A stretch of DNA of 64,000 bases, taken from NCBI GenBank assembly GCA_011009095.1, contig VTPC01000420.1, forward strand, positions 1 to 64,000, given 5' to 3'. Both the position numbers and the translations under genes were made by a program. Under the pieces are notes generated by a model that was given only the letters and a program-made list of their open reading frames with translations, was not told the origin of the DNA and did no database searches. Below are positions 12,205-23,412 of the stretch, piece after piece (within the stretch, counting starts at the first letter, position 1; every line of letters starts with the position of its first letter). The stretch is from Ignelater luminosus. Lineage: Eukaryota; Arthropoda; Insecta; Coleoptera; Elateridae.

Positions 12205-15200
12205 TATAACACTTATAAGTACAATATACTGCGCTTGCCTTTGCTACTATTAGATCAGACGTCATATGTGCTAATTTTCATCTAGTTTGGCCCACTGTAA
12301 GCGCTTGTCTCTGAATTATTTGATTATTTGTATTATATAATTTCCTGTGCTCAACTACCAACCAAATAAAATCGTTCTTTTAGTGTACGGTTTGCTAAAT
12401 CTGGAGTTTTGTAAATCCTAGTCTTCAAGAAGCTGCTTTGCAAAAGGGCACTGCAAGCAGCACCTGTTTTGACTGTTTATCCTAGAACTTCCCAGGAAAA
12501 CAACAGAATAATTTTAAATGTCAGCAGAAAAAAATATAACCATAACAACACTGCAGTTTAAGCAGATACTTTTACAGCAGGAGTAAAAGCAATGATCCAT
12601 TTTGCAGGCTGTATGGTATGAATGACAAAATGTCCTAACGCATTTTATATTGTGGAGAGATTAACGATAACAGATATAGACTTTTTGAAACCCCTGAGTA
12701 TGGACATTGGACATGTTCTTGGAACAAAAAGAGATTGTTGGTATCAAACTCTCAACATGTTGCTGCACTTTGTTCTTAGTGAACTATCAGAGTTGTAAAC
12801 AGATACCATATTCCTCGAGGAGAAGAAGAGTATAAAGTCAGTTTGTTTCATTTGCAGTTTAAACAGAGTTTACTGACAAACTTGCATGGAATCTCGGTGG
12901 TTAGGTGGTGTAGTTGCACTGGAGCACACGATCTTAGGAACCCATGAATGCAAAACAGAAATTAATTATATTTTGCCTTTATGATTCTTCAAATTGCAGA
13001 GGGACTTCAAAAAAACATTGCCAAATAAGTAGTCAAATGTTATCATGCCGTTATACTTAAGTGCAGCTGGCAACTCGTCAGACATCGGCCACATCTGCGG
13101 ATGTTTACTCAGTGTTAGTTACCTAGGGAATGGAACATCCTCTGGATTCACGCCACTCACCTAAACGGACGACCAGAACAGTTACGGCCTATCAAGGTTA
13201 AAAAAGGTTGAGCATTATATGATTATTGCTTTGATTATCACGAAATCGTTTATGTCTATGAAGTATCTAATCACGCATCGTGCGTTTCTGGGGAAGTTCA
13301 AGAAACTAAAACGTAGGCAATAGCGTGATAGTTGCATTAGGATACAGCCTTTCCACGTTGTTGTGAATTGTTAAGTGCTAGAAGGTGATTGCATTCAGTT
13401 TTCACCTGCCTCACTTTGGTTTCCCCTTTTTTTTATCTTTTTTCTAAAACGCATTTTGCTAGTGGTGACACAAGAATTACAAATAAAGTAATTATAAATA
13501 AATAGTAGTACAAGTTTCTTCATGGGCGATGTGAAATTGAAGTAAAAATAGTTGACTATCATTATTTCATCAGCTTTTCAATTCAAACAATTTGGTCTGG
13601 CTATCAAAGATAGTTTACAGAGTAAAACATCTTTTTAAAGGGGTAGCCTAGGTAACACAACAAAGTAGGGAACTGACAGGATTACATTCAAATGTACGAT
13701 ATAACGTCTTAACAGCCCCGCGATGCTTGTGGTTTTATCAAAGCCATTTTAAACTGTACACCAACTCTTTGAGTCTTGAGTCTTAAGATGTTTAGAGAAG
13801 TAGCCTATGCATTTGGGGCCAGCTTCTGGGACAGTAATATCTCTAGGAGCAAAGAGAACAAAGAGATTATCTGAAGCAATTTAAAAGGTATAGGCAGTAT
13901 ATGTACATAATGACGATACAGTTGACAAATTCAAATTACTATAGAATATTACTTTGTAACGACCGCCGTACATATTATTTATTTATTATTGTAGAATCTA
14001 AAGCACATTTTCGCCTTTTTAAGGGGGTATTTCACCTCTCAAGATTGCTTTGAAACAACAACAGACATTACAAACGTTATTAATACATCCCATGGTATAT
14101 TTAGACACAATTTGATCATTTTTTGAATTTCAAAGTTACATCTTTTGAATGGATGATTCACCCCTTAAACTAAATCTGGGCAGCAACAGAAGACGGATAC
14201 ACACAGACAAATCATCAGAGGTTTTTTTTAATTTTCAGGTTCTGATCTTTCCAAGGGTCGCAGTCAGAAGCAAAAACTTGGGCAGGAAAATAAAATTTCT
14301 GCTAGGACAAGTATAATGTAGAAATATTTTATTACAACTCCTTTACTATTATTTTAGAGCTACGGCCCTTCCGTTTCCTTGGCAGTAAGTAAAATCGAGT
14401 CGAGTCGAGTCTAGTTAAATCAAAACCACAAAAATGTAATTTCGTTTATTCAAGAGTGATTGCACAGGATAATGCTTGCACTTTAACAAAATGTTTGGGT
14501 TTTACGTAAGTAAAGAATGTGTACAATGTGTAAAACAAGCGGGTTTACATCTTTTATCGTTGTTGTGGTCGCACCAGCCGACGATGCAAATGGTGTGTCG
14601 CAAAGACGTTGTATCCGGTTGCAATGCATCCCTGGCGTGGACCTCTGATTGTTGTATAGTTCTGCTCTTGTACACCGTTGAAACAAAAAAACTAAAGACT
14701 TATTAGCATGTTTGAGCTAAACTGAGCTTGATTCTTCTAGTTACTGTATCATGAGTTAATGAAAAGAAATTTTATATTTGTTCTCCAATTTCAGTGTAAT
14801 TAATACCACGTTGAATTTTCGAGATATCAAGGTTTAGAATTTATATAATGAAATTATGCGGATAACGGATATCGATTATATTATTTGTTTACAAGGAACT
14901 TTTATCAAACAGTTGTGAAAGGGATTTCATTTTTAGAATATCAATTTTGCACATCCATTTGTATTCGAAAGATAATTTTTTAGAGTATAACCGCAGGTTC
15001 TGAAATCCCAAACTCAAATATTGATGCTTGGGTTATCTTTAACGTCCCGCTTGAAATTTGACTATGTGGAAGTTTTATTTTCATTGATATAGTTGAAGAG
15101 AATTCGCTTTCTGCCTCTTCTAACATAAAAATCTATTGCCCACATAAATATGAAATATAAAATTGATAGCATCAATCAAAGATACGGAAAAAAGATGTGA

Positions 15201-18200
15201 GTATAAGGATTTTGAACAAAAATACATTATTTGTGTTAAATACTGAGAATTTTAAAATGTAATTTCTTTATCATAAACATTAATCTCTCGTAGAACTAAC
15301 TGGTATGCACACATAAACAGTGGCATGCACATCGTATATTAATGTAGGCAATAATTAATAATATCTACTGGTACGTTTGACCACTATTAGGAGAAATATG
15401 TACTAGGGATGGAATTTCGAAACGTAACCTCATTCCTGATATTAGAACCTCCAAACTGATACTTCGTCAACTGTGATGTTGAACTACTAAAACTTCTGCC
15501 AATTTGAACCATTTAAACATCAATAAGGGGTCATTCGCTTTGACGTAACACATTTGTAACTATTGTGCGAAAGTGAGTGAAACATTTCAAGTTCTGTTTA
15601 CTTGTAGAGAAGTTACAACTTATGATTTTCTGTAAATTAATGTGTTTCTTTATCTTGAAATACCTGTTTGATAAATATCTTGCATGAATCTAAGTGGTTT
15701 TCTATTTTTGTTTTTGTTTCCTATTGAGCTCGTTAAATAATACAGTTTTGGTAAACCATCCATATAAAGTCCTGAAGTTAGTTTGAAATAATATGATAAA
15801 GAGATACGCCAATTTAATGTGTAAAAATTAACCATTTCTGTAATTAATTACTGCTCCGCGGGTAAACACTTTAATAATATAACTTCACACAACGAAAGTT
15901 TTTCAATTATTTTTCAATATTGTTGTCTGAACAGGATTAATCAAATTTAATTATTTTAGTAAACACCAACTTTTTGTAAAGTTGCTATTGTTCAACACAA
16001 CAAGCTTTTAGTACCTTTTTTGTGATTTAAACAGTTGAAAATTCAACGTGCTAATTACTCTTTTTTGTCCTTTGAAATATTTTTGTTTTTTAAGCAGCGT
16101 GTAGTGAAATATTTCAAACTCATCACAGCATCATTTTTTAAACAAACTTAGAAAATTAAAATAATTTTATCTATTACGTCTTACTATGAATCCCCAAAAA
16201 AACACTAATTAGGGGTTATAAACAGTCGTAGAAACAAAAAAGACACATAGCAACATAAAATTCCAAAGCTAATGTAATTTAGACACAAATTTTTGCTCGT
16301 AAATAAAAAAATACCTGCTTCTATCTCGAAAAAGGTATGTAGGTTGGGCTGCTTTTGACAACGTAGGTACTCAACTAACTGTACCAATTTAAACGTCATT
16401 TTCTGTAACAAGCAATATCGACCCTTCATTTTCCTGTTACCAGAGGAGATATTTTGCAATTTAACTTCAAAAGTTAAAGAAAATCAAAGAGAATTTCACC
16501 CACATAAAATTGTCAAATAAGCAATCGAAGCGAAACGTTCCTGTAGTAAACTTGCTCCTTTCATGTTTTCTAAAAGAACTTATTGAAAACCTGGAGAAAG
16601 AACAACTGTTACGTGACATAACTTTACACGTTGGATTATATTATATTGTATTAGTAATAAATATTCTATTGAATAACAATAAACTTTTTTTTTCATTTTG
16701 GATCTTAACCAAAGATTGTACGTGATTGCCTTTAAAATAAAAGAATAATCAAAAATCAAAAGGATAAATTATTGATGGTTAACACTTTATTTCTGTGCAA
16801 GATGTGTTTGATAAAACATGTAATGGTTAATACTGGGAAGGCAATAAGGAGAGTTTAATAGCGATAATAATATTATGTTCACAGCTTGTTTCAATCATGT
16901 CAGATTTTAAATGAACTGAAAAGTACAAACAGAAAGTACAGCAACCAACATATCAGCTAACTGCCTCAATTGAATTTCTTTTATGATTGGCTCGTTTTCC
17001 TCAATTCACAATTACTGTTTTGTAGAGGACAAGTTACAGCATAAACCTTGCTACAGGAAACTGCTGGTCTGCAGATTTTTCACTATTATTAGGAATTATT
17101 ACCTCTACATGGGGTCTTTTGTTACTGTAATTGCATTGTGCGTTTACGACTATTGCCGTTAATGTTCCCACTTGTATCTCACTTAAATTTGAGCCTGACT
17201 TTTATGAACTATTGATCAACTATAAAATAATACTTGAGTTTTGTAACCTCAGATAATAGAATTTACCTCGAACAAGTCAAGTACGCGGTACTATAAATCT
17301 TTTGCTCAAAATGTTGAAAATCTAGTAATGTAAATTATTCTAAAGAGATCCTTCTCAGTAAAGGTAATACAAGAAATTAGTAGATGCCACAGACGTTTCG
17401 ATCTAAACTGAGATTTGCTACAGTAGAGAGATATTTATCAAATGTACAAGAATTTATCAACCCTAACCTAACTAGAATTTATTCCTGTTATAAAAACTCC
17501 ATAAATGGACGATTGGTATTGATTCTGAAGTTTTAAAACTTTTACTTTTTAGTGAACATTTTGTCTCCTTCTTTAATCTTAAAAGACAGGGTATGCATGT
17601 TTTCTTTTTTCCCAACACTTCTTAAGAAGCTTTAAATACTGTGACTCTGGAATTTGAGCGAAAAGTTTAAATTCACCAAAAAAGCTTTTATTTTCTTTAG
17701 GAATTTAATGACTAAATAGGTTGGCCTCACCACCGCGAGTGAGGAGCAAGTTTCTTATTGGGAAACTAACTATTTACTGTGCATGTTTTTGACATAGATG
17801 TAAAAATTAAAATTAGTGCTTCTACCCTCTTTGGAAGTTGAGAAATTTGGCAGTTACCGAATAAGATTGCATGAACCTTTTGTCTGCTATTGTATTTCTC
17901 ATGGACCTAATGGGAGAGTTGTAAGTATCTTCCTACATTTGAAAAAAAAAACTAAATTTATTCTTTAATAATTTTTGGACATCATTGGTTTAACGATGTA
18001 GTATATCCTGCAGCTTCTACAATCCAACGAACAACAAAGATTTTCTTCTGTCTTAACAGCACCTAATTTTTGCAAATAATGATCTTCAGACATTATACAC
18101 CACTTCTTACTGAATTCAATAAATGCAGTATAGTTACAAAAGTGGGGTTTCTCGCTTCTCACTAAGTTCTTCCATTTAAACTTTCCAATACATCCAATAC

Positions 18201-18285
18201 ATCCAACGCATTTAAATACTTTATTACCTGTAAAAGTAGGTTTAGTGACCCTATGAAATGACGCAACATAAAATAATAACGGTAT
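12205..18285. other. Non-coding stretch, no gene recognised
   Basis: Nothing can be assigned over about 6 kb. Noted details: a TCGAG pentamer repeated three times at about 14395-14410; a locally more G+C-rich patch at 13060-13200 without a recognisable protein; and a short tandem repeat of CCAATACAT-like units at about 18183-18210. Open frames such as 14476-14706 plus and 16205-16459 minus have no family motifs. Confidence 0.5.
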
Positions 18286-19640
18286 GCCTCAAGAAACGAT
18301 TAGCTCTATTTGGTCGGAGATTGGGTCGGTTCATAGAGAGGCCTAAATCGCAAAGAACGGTAGCGGTAGGGTTGTAATTGAGAGGGCGCCAGTCTTAGTT
18401 AACCTTGACCGATATAAGTGAACAGCTGATCCTGAGACTAACCAACTATTCCGGTCTTTAAAATACTTACACGTGGAGTTGACCTTGAAAAGTTAACCTC
18501 CGAGGAGGTGAATAGGGTTCTCCTGCGACAACTGACGGATTACACAATACTGACTATTAAATTGGTTAGCTTTTGGTGCTCGCAGTCGAATTTAGGCAAA
18601 GCCGCTCTTACGAACCTTATGTTCCCTAAAACAAATCTCACTACGCGTACTGGCAGAATTAAAAAACAGTTAGAATCAAAATAAAACGTCTATTAGCACA
18701 CGTAGGGATAACAAATATTTACAGGTACGGTACTAGACAAACTAAACAAGAAAACATAAGTTCAGGTTATACATAGTATTATACAAAAACATAAACATAA
18801 AACAAAGGTACACAATAAACCAATGTATTTACAGGTGAGCGATATCAAGTAAACGTAAACACAGAATAAACGGTGTACATTAAATACAAACAAAGAATTG
18901 AGCGGTATTTACTAAAGTAGGTCAACAATTTCGTGACCTATATGTTCACTGTTGTTACTCTAATGACAGACAAGAAACAAACATGAGTTAACGATTTATA
19001 AGATTTTGAAGCACGGCGCACAAGCCATCGGCCGGCGGCTGCAAACATAACGCTGCCTGGGTTGAGTGAGCCAAACCATCAGGTATCGGGGAACGCCAGA
19101 AAATTTTATTCTAGACGAACACTCGTCGAGACGGTACGATAAAGATACCTGTTGGAGATTCGTTATTCAGTGCGAAGACTGCCGGCAGACAATAATAAAT
19201 GGACACAACGATATCTTCCTGTTCTACAGGAAAATTATTATTTACGAAGATTAGACGCTAGTGACGCTTTGTTACAATTCGAAATAATTGTACGGAATAG
19301 GTTAGACAACCTCGATAGCTAAATCTTAAAAGATTTCTCGACTTCTGTAAATACTTCACGGAGAAGATCTCCAGGTACGATACGGAATTGCGCGTGTATT
19401 AATACCGCGTCTGAGGCAGGACAAAACTTGATGCTGACTGACTAAAAATTTTCAAAGGAGAAGACGCGTTGGGTTGGCGCCATATTGAAGCATCCTTTCC
19501 CCTCGATGAATTGATTGGCGGTAATGACGACAGGATTTCGTTCATTGGAGAACAATTAAGCTGGGGTAATTTACTCACACTACCCTGTTTAAACTCAGGT
19601 AGCTAATTTGCATATAACGTCAAGCGTCAGGTCACAAAAA
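18286..19640 (+). other. G+C-richer block, possible LTR-retroelement remnant
   Basis: Base composition changes at about 18290 and returns to A+T-rich near 19640. The block contains many CpG-bearing words and two copies of the palindrome GGCGCC (about 18388 and 19477). It ends with an open frame that resembles a retrotransposon gag (separate entry). I could not find a matching pair of LTRs or target duplications, so boundaries and class are unproven. The open frame at 19066-19254 plus matches nothing I know. Confidence 0.3.
19442..19606 (+). pseudogene. Possible gag-like fragment of an LTR retrotransposon
   Basis: The frame is open for 54 codons after a stop. It reads LKIFKGEDALGWRHIEASF followed by PLDELIGGNDDRISFIGEQL before a stop at 19604-19606. 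The pattern 'hydrophobic-x-F-x-G-x-D-x-x-x-W-x-x-x-x-E-x-x-F', then a helix with DDRI and a QL pair, is that of the N-terminal capsid-like region of Ty3/gypsy-type Gag. The match is short, no protease, reverse transcriptase or zinc knuckle follows, and the frame has no good start codon. It could also be chance in a G+C-richer block. Confidence 0.3.
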
Positions 19641-19921
19641 TTTATATGTCTGTTATATTAACACGGGCTACAAGATTCTAGGAATAATGAAATATACAAT
19701 AACGAAATTGAGATTCATTTGATTTTTAAGATGTTCGAGCTTTATTCATTTGCAACAAAGAGAGTAAAAGGGGAAAAAATGCTCTATTTGCAGACGAAAC
19801 GAAAGGTCAACATTTTGCTAATCGAGGAACTTTTATTTCCTAAATTTATAAATATACGAGGGTGGTCTGAAAAGTTTCCGACCTAACAAAGATACAAGAC
19901 ATTTTTTCTGAAATTTTTTTT

Positions 19922-21033
19922 TTATTTTTCAACATAGTCTCCTTGTAACTCTACACACTTCTCCCAGCGATGCTCCCATCTCTGTAACCCGTCCAAATAG
20001 TACTCGGCATTTTTCTCTGCAAAATAATTGTTCACGAAGGTGATTGCCTCTTCATTTAACGAAAATCTTTGTCCTCCGAGCGCAATTTTTAGATGAGGGA
20101 ACAAAAAGAAGTCACTTGGGGCTAGATCTGGTGAGTAAGGCGGATGGTCAAGCAGTTCAAACCGTAATTCGTGGATTTTCGCCATGGCAACCGCTGAGGT
20201 GTGAGACGGTGCGTTGTCTTGGTGAAACAGGATTTTCTTTTTCTGCAAATGTGACCGTTTTTTCGCAAGTTCTGCCTTCAGCTTGTCAAGTAATGATGCA
20301 TAGTATGCTCCTGTAATGGTTTTTCCTTTTTGAAGATAATCGATTAAAATAACTCCATGACTATCCCNNNNNNNNNNNNNNNNNNNNNNNNNNNNNNNNN
20401 NNNNNNNNNNNNNNNNNNNNNNNNNNNNNNNNNNNNNNNNNNNNNNNNNNNNNNNNNNNNNNNNNNNTTTTTGCTTTTTTTTGGAGCCGGTTCCCCCTTT
20501 GCAGTCCACTGTTTGGACTGTATTTTTGTTTCGGGCGTATAATGGTGTATCCAAGTTTCATCTACAGTAATTAATCGGCGCCAAAACTCGGATTTATTTC
20601 GCCTAAACTGCGCCAAAAGAGCGTTGGAAATATTCATTCGAACACGTTTTTGGTCTAACGTGAGCAAACGCGGCACCCAACGCGCGGACAGCTTTCTCAT
20701 GCCTAAATGTTGATTTAATATGTGACAAACACGTTCTTTTGACATGTTTATAACCTCTGCTATCTCTCTCACTTTAATTCGGCGGTCGTCTAGCACCATT
20801 TGGTGAACTTTGGCGATGTTTTCGTCGGTAGTTGCAGTTTTTGGACGTCCCGAACGTTCATCGTCTTCCAAGCTCTTACGGCCACGTTTAAATTCAGCAG
20901 CTCAAAATTTCACTGTGGTAAATGATGGTGCAGAGTCCCCATACACAGAATCCAACTCATCTTTTATTTGCAAAGGCGTATTGCCTTTCAAAAACAAATA
21001 TTTAATGACAGCTCGATACTCGATTTTGTCCAT
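19922..21033 (-). pseudogene. mariner transposase (DD34D), stop codon and gap
   Basis: ATG is at 21031-21033 and the TAA stop at 19922-19924. In order the product shows: an N-terminal helix-turn-helix region (residues 1-60); a second helix-turn-helix with the mariner signature ending WVPRLL (about residues 70-120); the first catalytic Asp in VDETWIHHY (codon 20560-20562); the second in HQDNAPSH (20216-20218); and the third in YSPDLAPSDFFLF (20111-20113). There are exactly 34 residues between the last two, so DD34D. Residue 44, where relatives have Trp, is TGA (20902-20904), which disables translation. The gap at 20368-20467 removes a short stretch before DSHGVILIDY. The two sides total about 335 residues against roughly 345-350 in the family, so only some 10-17 residues are missing. 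Sequence style is closest to irritans-like mariners, from memory only. Confidence 0.93.
20368..20467. other. Assembly gap, exactly 100 N
   Basis: One hundred consecutive N. The transposase frames on the two sides would need a true gap length of 3n+2, whereas 100 is 3n+1, and family length predicts only about 30-50 missing bases. The run therefore looks like a fixed-size placeholder. Confidence 0.95.
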
Positions 21034-21159
21034 TTTCACAAAAAAAACTCACATCAACTCACTCAAACGACTGTTACATAAAAACTGAGCGTCCAAAATG
21101 ACTGAAACTTTGGTGAGTAACTGTCAACAGATGAACAACAAACAGACCACCCTCGTATT

Positions 21160-22340
21160 AGAGACGAACAACATTTATCGATAAGGCAAACTTAAATATC
21201 TAAAGAAATATACAAGGTGTGAAATACAATTTGGAACTTTAGAATTTCGAAACGGAATGGATATTTATACACTGTTTACATTGATTAGTAAACAAAATCA
21301 TTGCATAGGGCTAAACGAAACGTTTCTCGATTGCTTTTTATGTATTTTAACGCTTCCAAATGTTTCTTACACCGATCTCTTACAAGCAGTACTAGATATT
21401 TTAACAACAAAATTTTTCTTATACCATTCCACATTCGTTGTCGTCTATTCAAACAGGCCAGATCTGCTTCATGTTAAGACCTGTTTTTTTGTGACTCAAT
21501 TTGTAGTTTAGTTTAGAATATTTTTCTTGCTCTTTAATAAATCTTTTTTGTACCGTTGAATATGTCAAATAACATGCTGAAAGCTCGTAGGTAGCGGCAT
21601 AGTAGTTTTCTTCTGTTTCAGAAAGGCTTAAAATACGAATTTCCGAGTTTAGAACATAAACTTAATTTACTGCCTGCTTACAACTGAGCAGAATTGCACA
21701 AATATGTATTTCTGTATTCTGTAAAGATTTGATGCGTTAGAATCTTTTGAAATTTGTTTAATTTCAATCTATTTTGAAAAAATTAAAGCAAATTAATTGA
21801 CATAGGGCTGAAATCTTAAAAACTCTACAAGAAAACAATGAACTAGTACATAGATTTTTGACATAAACAACAGCACCCACAATTAACGTTCCAGCTTTAC
21901 CATCAGTTTTTGACAGAATAGTTCCGAGTGTATAGTCACAATAATTGAGAATGAAACAACTGTGATCACGCAGTTTCCAGTTCAATATGTCTTTCAGAGA
22001 TTAGGAATATACTTCGAAATGTCCATAATTTGTATCTTAGACGCTTCTTGGAAGATAAATACCATGATATCGCTATTAAAGGCGTGATAACTTTTAGTGC
22101 GGTAAGATAAATCTTCAGCTTTACCACAGTTGGTAAAAATTGTTTTTTTAAATGTCTGTTAAGCATTAAAGGCTGTATCAGGCTTTTAGTTAATTTTTTA
22201 CTAAACTGAAATTTCTGAGATTGATGTTTTACGCAGTTCAAGCAAGGAAGTAATTTGTTGATACCGAATTTTGCTGGGATTCACAATCTAGTGTTAAGAT
22301 TCGTGATAAGCAAACTTTTGCCAATAAGATTCCAAATTAT
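21160..22340. other. A+T-rich non-coding stretch, no gene recognised
   Basis: Flank between the mariner element and the Tc1-type relic. Short frames on both strands (21257-21511 plus, 21966-22241 minus) lack family motifs. Nothing else is seen. Confidence 0.5.
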
Positions 22341-22342
22341 GA

Positions 22343-23412
22343 TATTCCAGCAAAATTTTGATATTTTCAAACAAGATAAGAACAAACTAGAAGTAAGGAA
22401 AAAATAAAATTACAACTTGAGAATATATCTCTATCCCAAAAATAAAGGAAAAGATAATCAAAATTACCCAATAGTAATTACCTCCAAAACTGGTGCTTGC
22501 CTGAAATCTCCATAAACTAGAACCACTAGTAAAAATAAATAATAAAAACGGAAGTTAATCAGCCGACAAACATACGACAAACAGTAAACCATAAAATGTG
22601 CCAAGTCCGATATCAAGGGACAACAATAGATCGCATCTGAAGTGAATAGTAGACGACAAAAACGTGTTAGCGTCACTATCAGTAAAGAACGCCTAAATTG
22701 GCTGGTATCAAACGACACATTTCTGCAGAAAGCTTTTTTTAACAAGGCGGCAGAAACAAAAATACTTTAAATGGGCAAAATCTCATGAGAACTGGACTTT
22801 AGAACAATGGAATACAATTTTATGGTCGGATAAACCGAAGTTTGAGATCTCGGATCTAAGCCTCGACAATTTGTCCAAAAACGTGCAAGGGTAAGAATGT
22901 TAGAGACAGTAAAACACGGCGGTGGTAGTAAAATGGTTTAGGGGTGTTTTGGAGGAAGACAGGTTGGAGATCTTGCTAAAATTGAAATATTGGAAGCTAG
23001 CACTATTTCTTCTGGAATTGATATTATTGGTCGTGACTTTATTTTCCAACATGACAACGACCCTAAGCATACGGTCAAGATCGTGAAACAGTTTTTACAG
23101 GATCAAATATCCCTTGGTGTATTGAGAATATTGGAACGGTCTGCTCAAAGTCCAGTCTGTAAATTCATAGAAAAGTTATGAGATATCCTAGATAGCAAAG
23201 TCGAAAAACACAACCTTTCCGGTGCTAAAAAGGTTTGGGAGTTATTACAAAGCAAAAAAGAAGTTTTACAAATAAGGAAGAAATACAATTTAGCAGCCAA
23301 AAGATGATATTAAAGATTTTGTGGTAATTGTTTTTAAATTCTAGAAAATTCAATACTTGAAAATATAGTACTGATGAAAATAAAAATATTGAAATTGGAA
23401 TGCTGGCGAATA
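22343..23412 (+). mobile_element. Decayed Tc1-type element, tentative ends
   Basis: The transposase relic (separate entry) lies within this span. Candidate degenerate inverted ends are TATTCCAGCAAAATTTTGAT at 22343 and, on the opposite strand at 23412, TATTCGCCAGCATTCCAATT; both then continue into an ATATTTT word. They are too diverged to be sure, and the roughly 1.07-kb span is shorter than the usual 1.3-1.7 kb, implying internal deletions if the ends are right. Confidence 0.35.
22600..23306 (+). pseudogene. Tc1-type transposase relic with DD38E spacing
   Basis: Pieces in different frames follow the Tc1 order. First is a C-terminal part of the DNA-binding region (TISKERLNWLV). Then KWAKSHENWTLEQW and ILWSDKPKF carry the first catalytic Asp (codon 22829-22831). 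After a frameshift comes RQFVQKRARV and KHGGGSKMV-stop-GCF, with TAG where the family has Trp. Next is IIGRDFIFQHDNDPKH with the second Asp (23053-23055), then AQSPVCKFIEKL with the Glu (23170-23172), and finally a stop. Thirty-eight residues separate the second Asp and the Glu, against 34 in classical Tc1. That matches the DD38E lineage described as Intruder. At least two stops and one or more frameshifts make it non-functional. Confidence 0.85.

Larger units (their letters stand above)
19857..21155 (-). mobile_element. mariner element with both inverted repeats
   Basis: The outer termini are CGAGGGTGGTCTG and its exact reverse complement, flanked on each side by TA (19855-19856 and 21156-21157), the mariner target duplication. 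Length is 1299 bp including a 100-N placeholder, so the true size is close to the 1.3 kb usual for mariner. A single transposase gene lies on the minus strand. Both ends and the TA duplication are intact, so insertion is not very old, yet the gene carries an in-frame stop. Confidence 0.95.

Noticed and set aside
12890..12955. tRNA- or SINE-like segment (CTCGGTGGTTAGGTGGTGTA, then GGAACCCATGAATGC)
   Set aside because: It resembles A-box and B-box wording, but the B box is poor, no cloverleaf closes, and there is no tail or second copy in the window.
13085..13165. Possible short exon on the minus strand between TTTAG and GTAACT
   Set aside because: Splice-like dinucleotides are common by chance, the peptide matches nothing I know, and no partner exon is visible.
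18388..19485. GGCGCC-containing words read as retroviral-type primer binding sites
   Set aside because: GGCGCC is palindromic, so it looks like a binding site on either strand. No LTR border precedes either copy.
20044..20316. Plus-strand 90-codon frame over the mariner
   Set aside because: It is the antisense shadow of the transposase gene.
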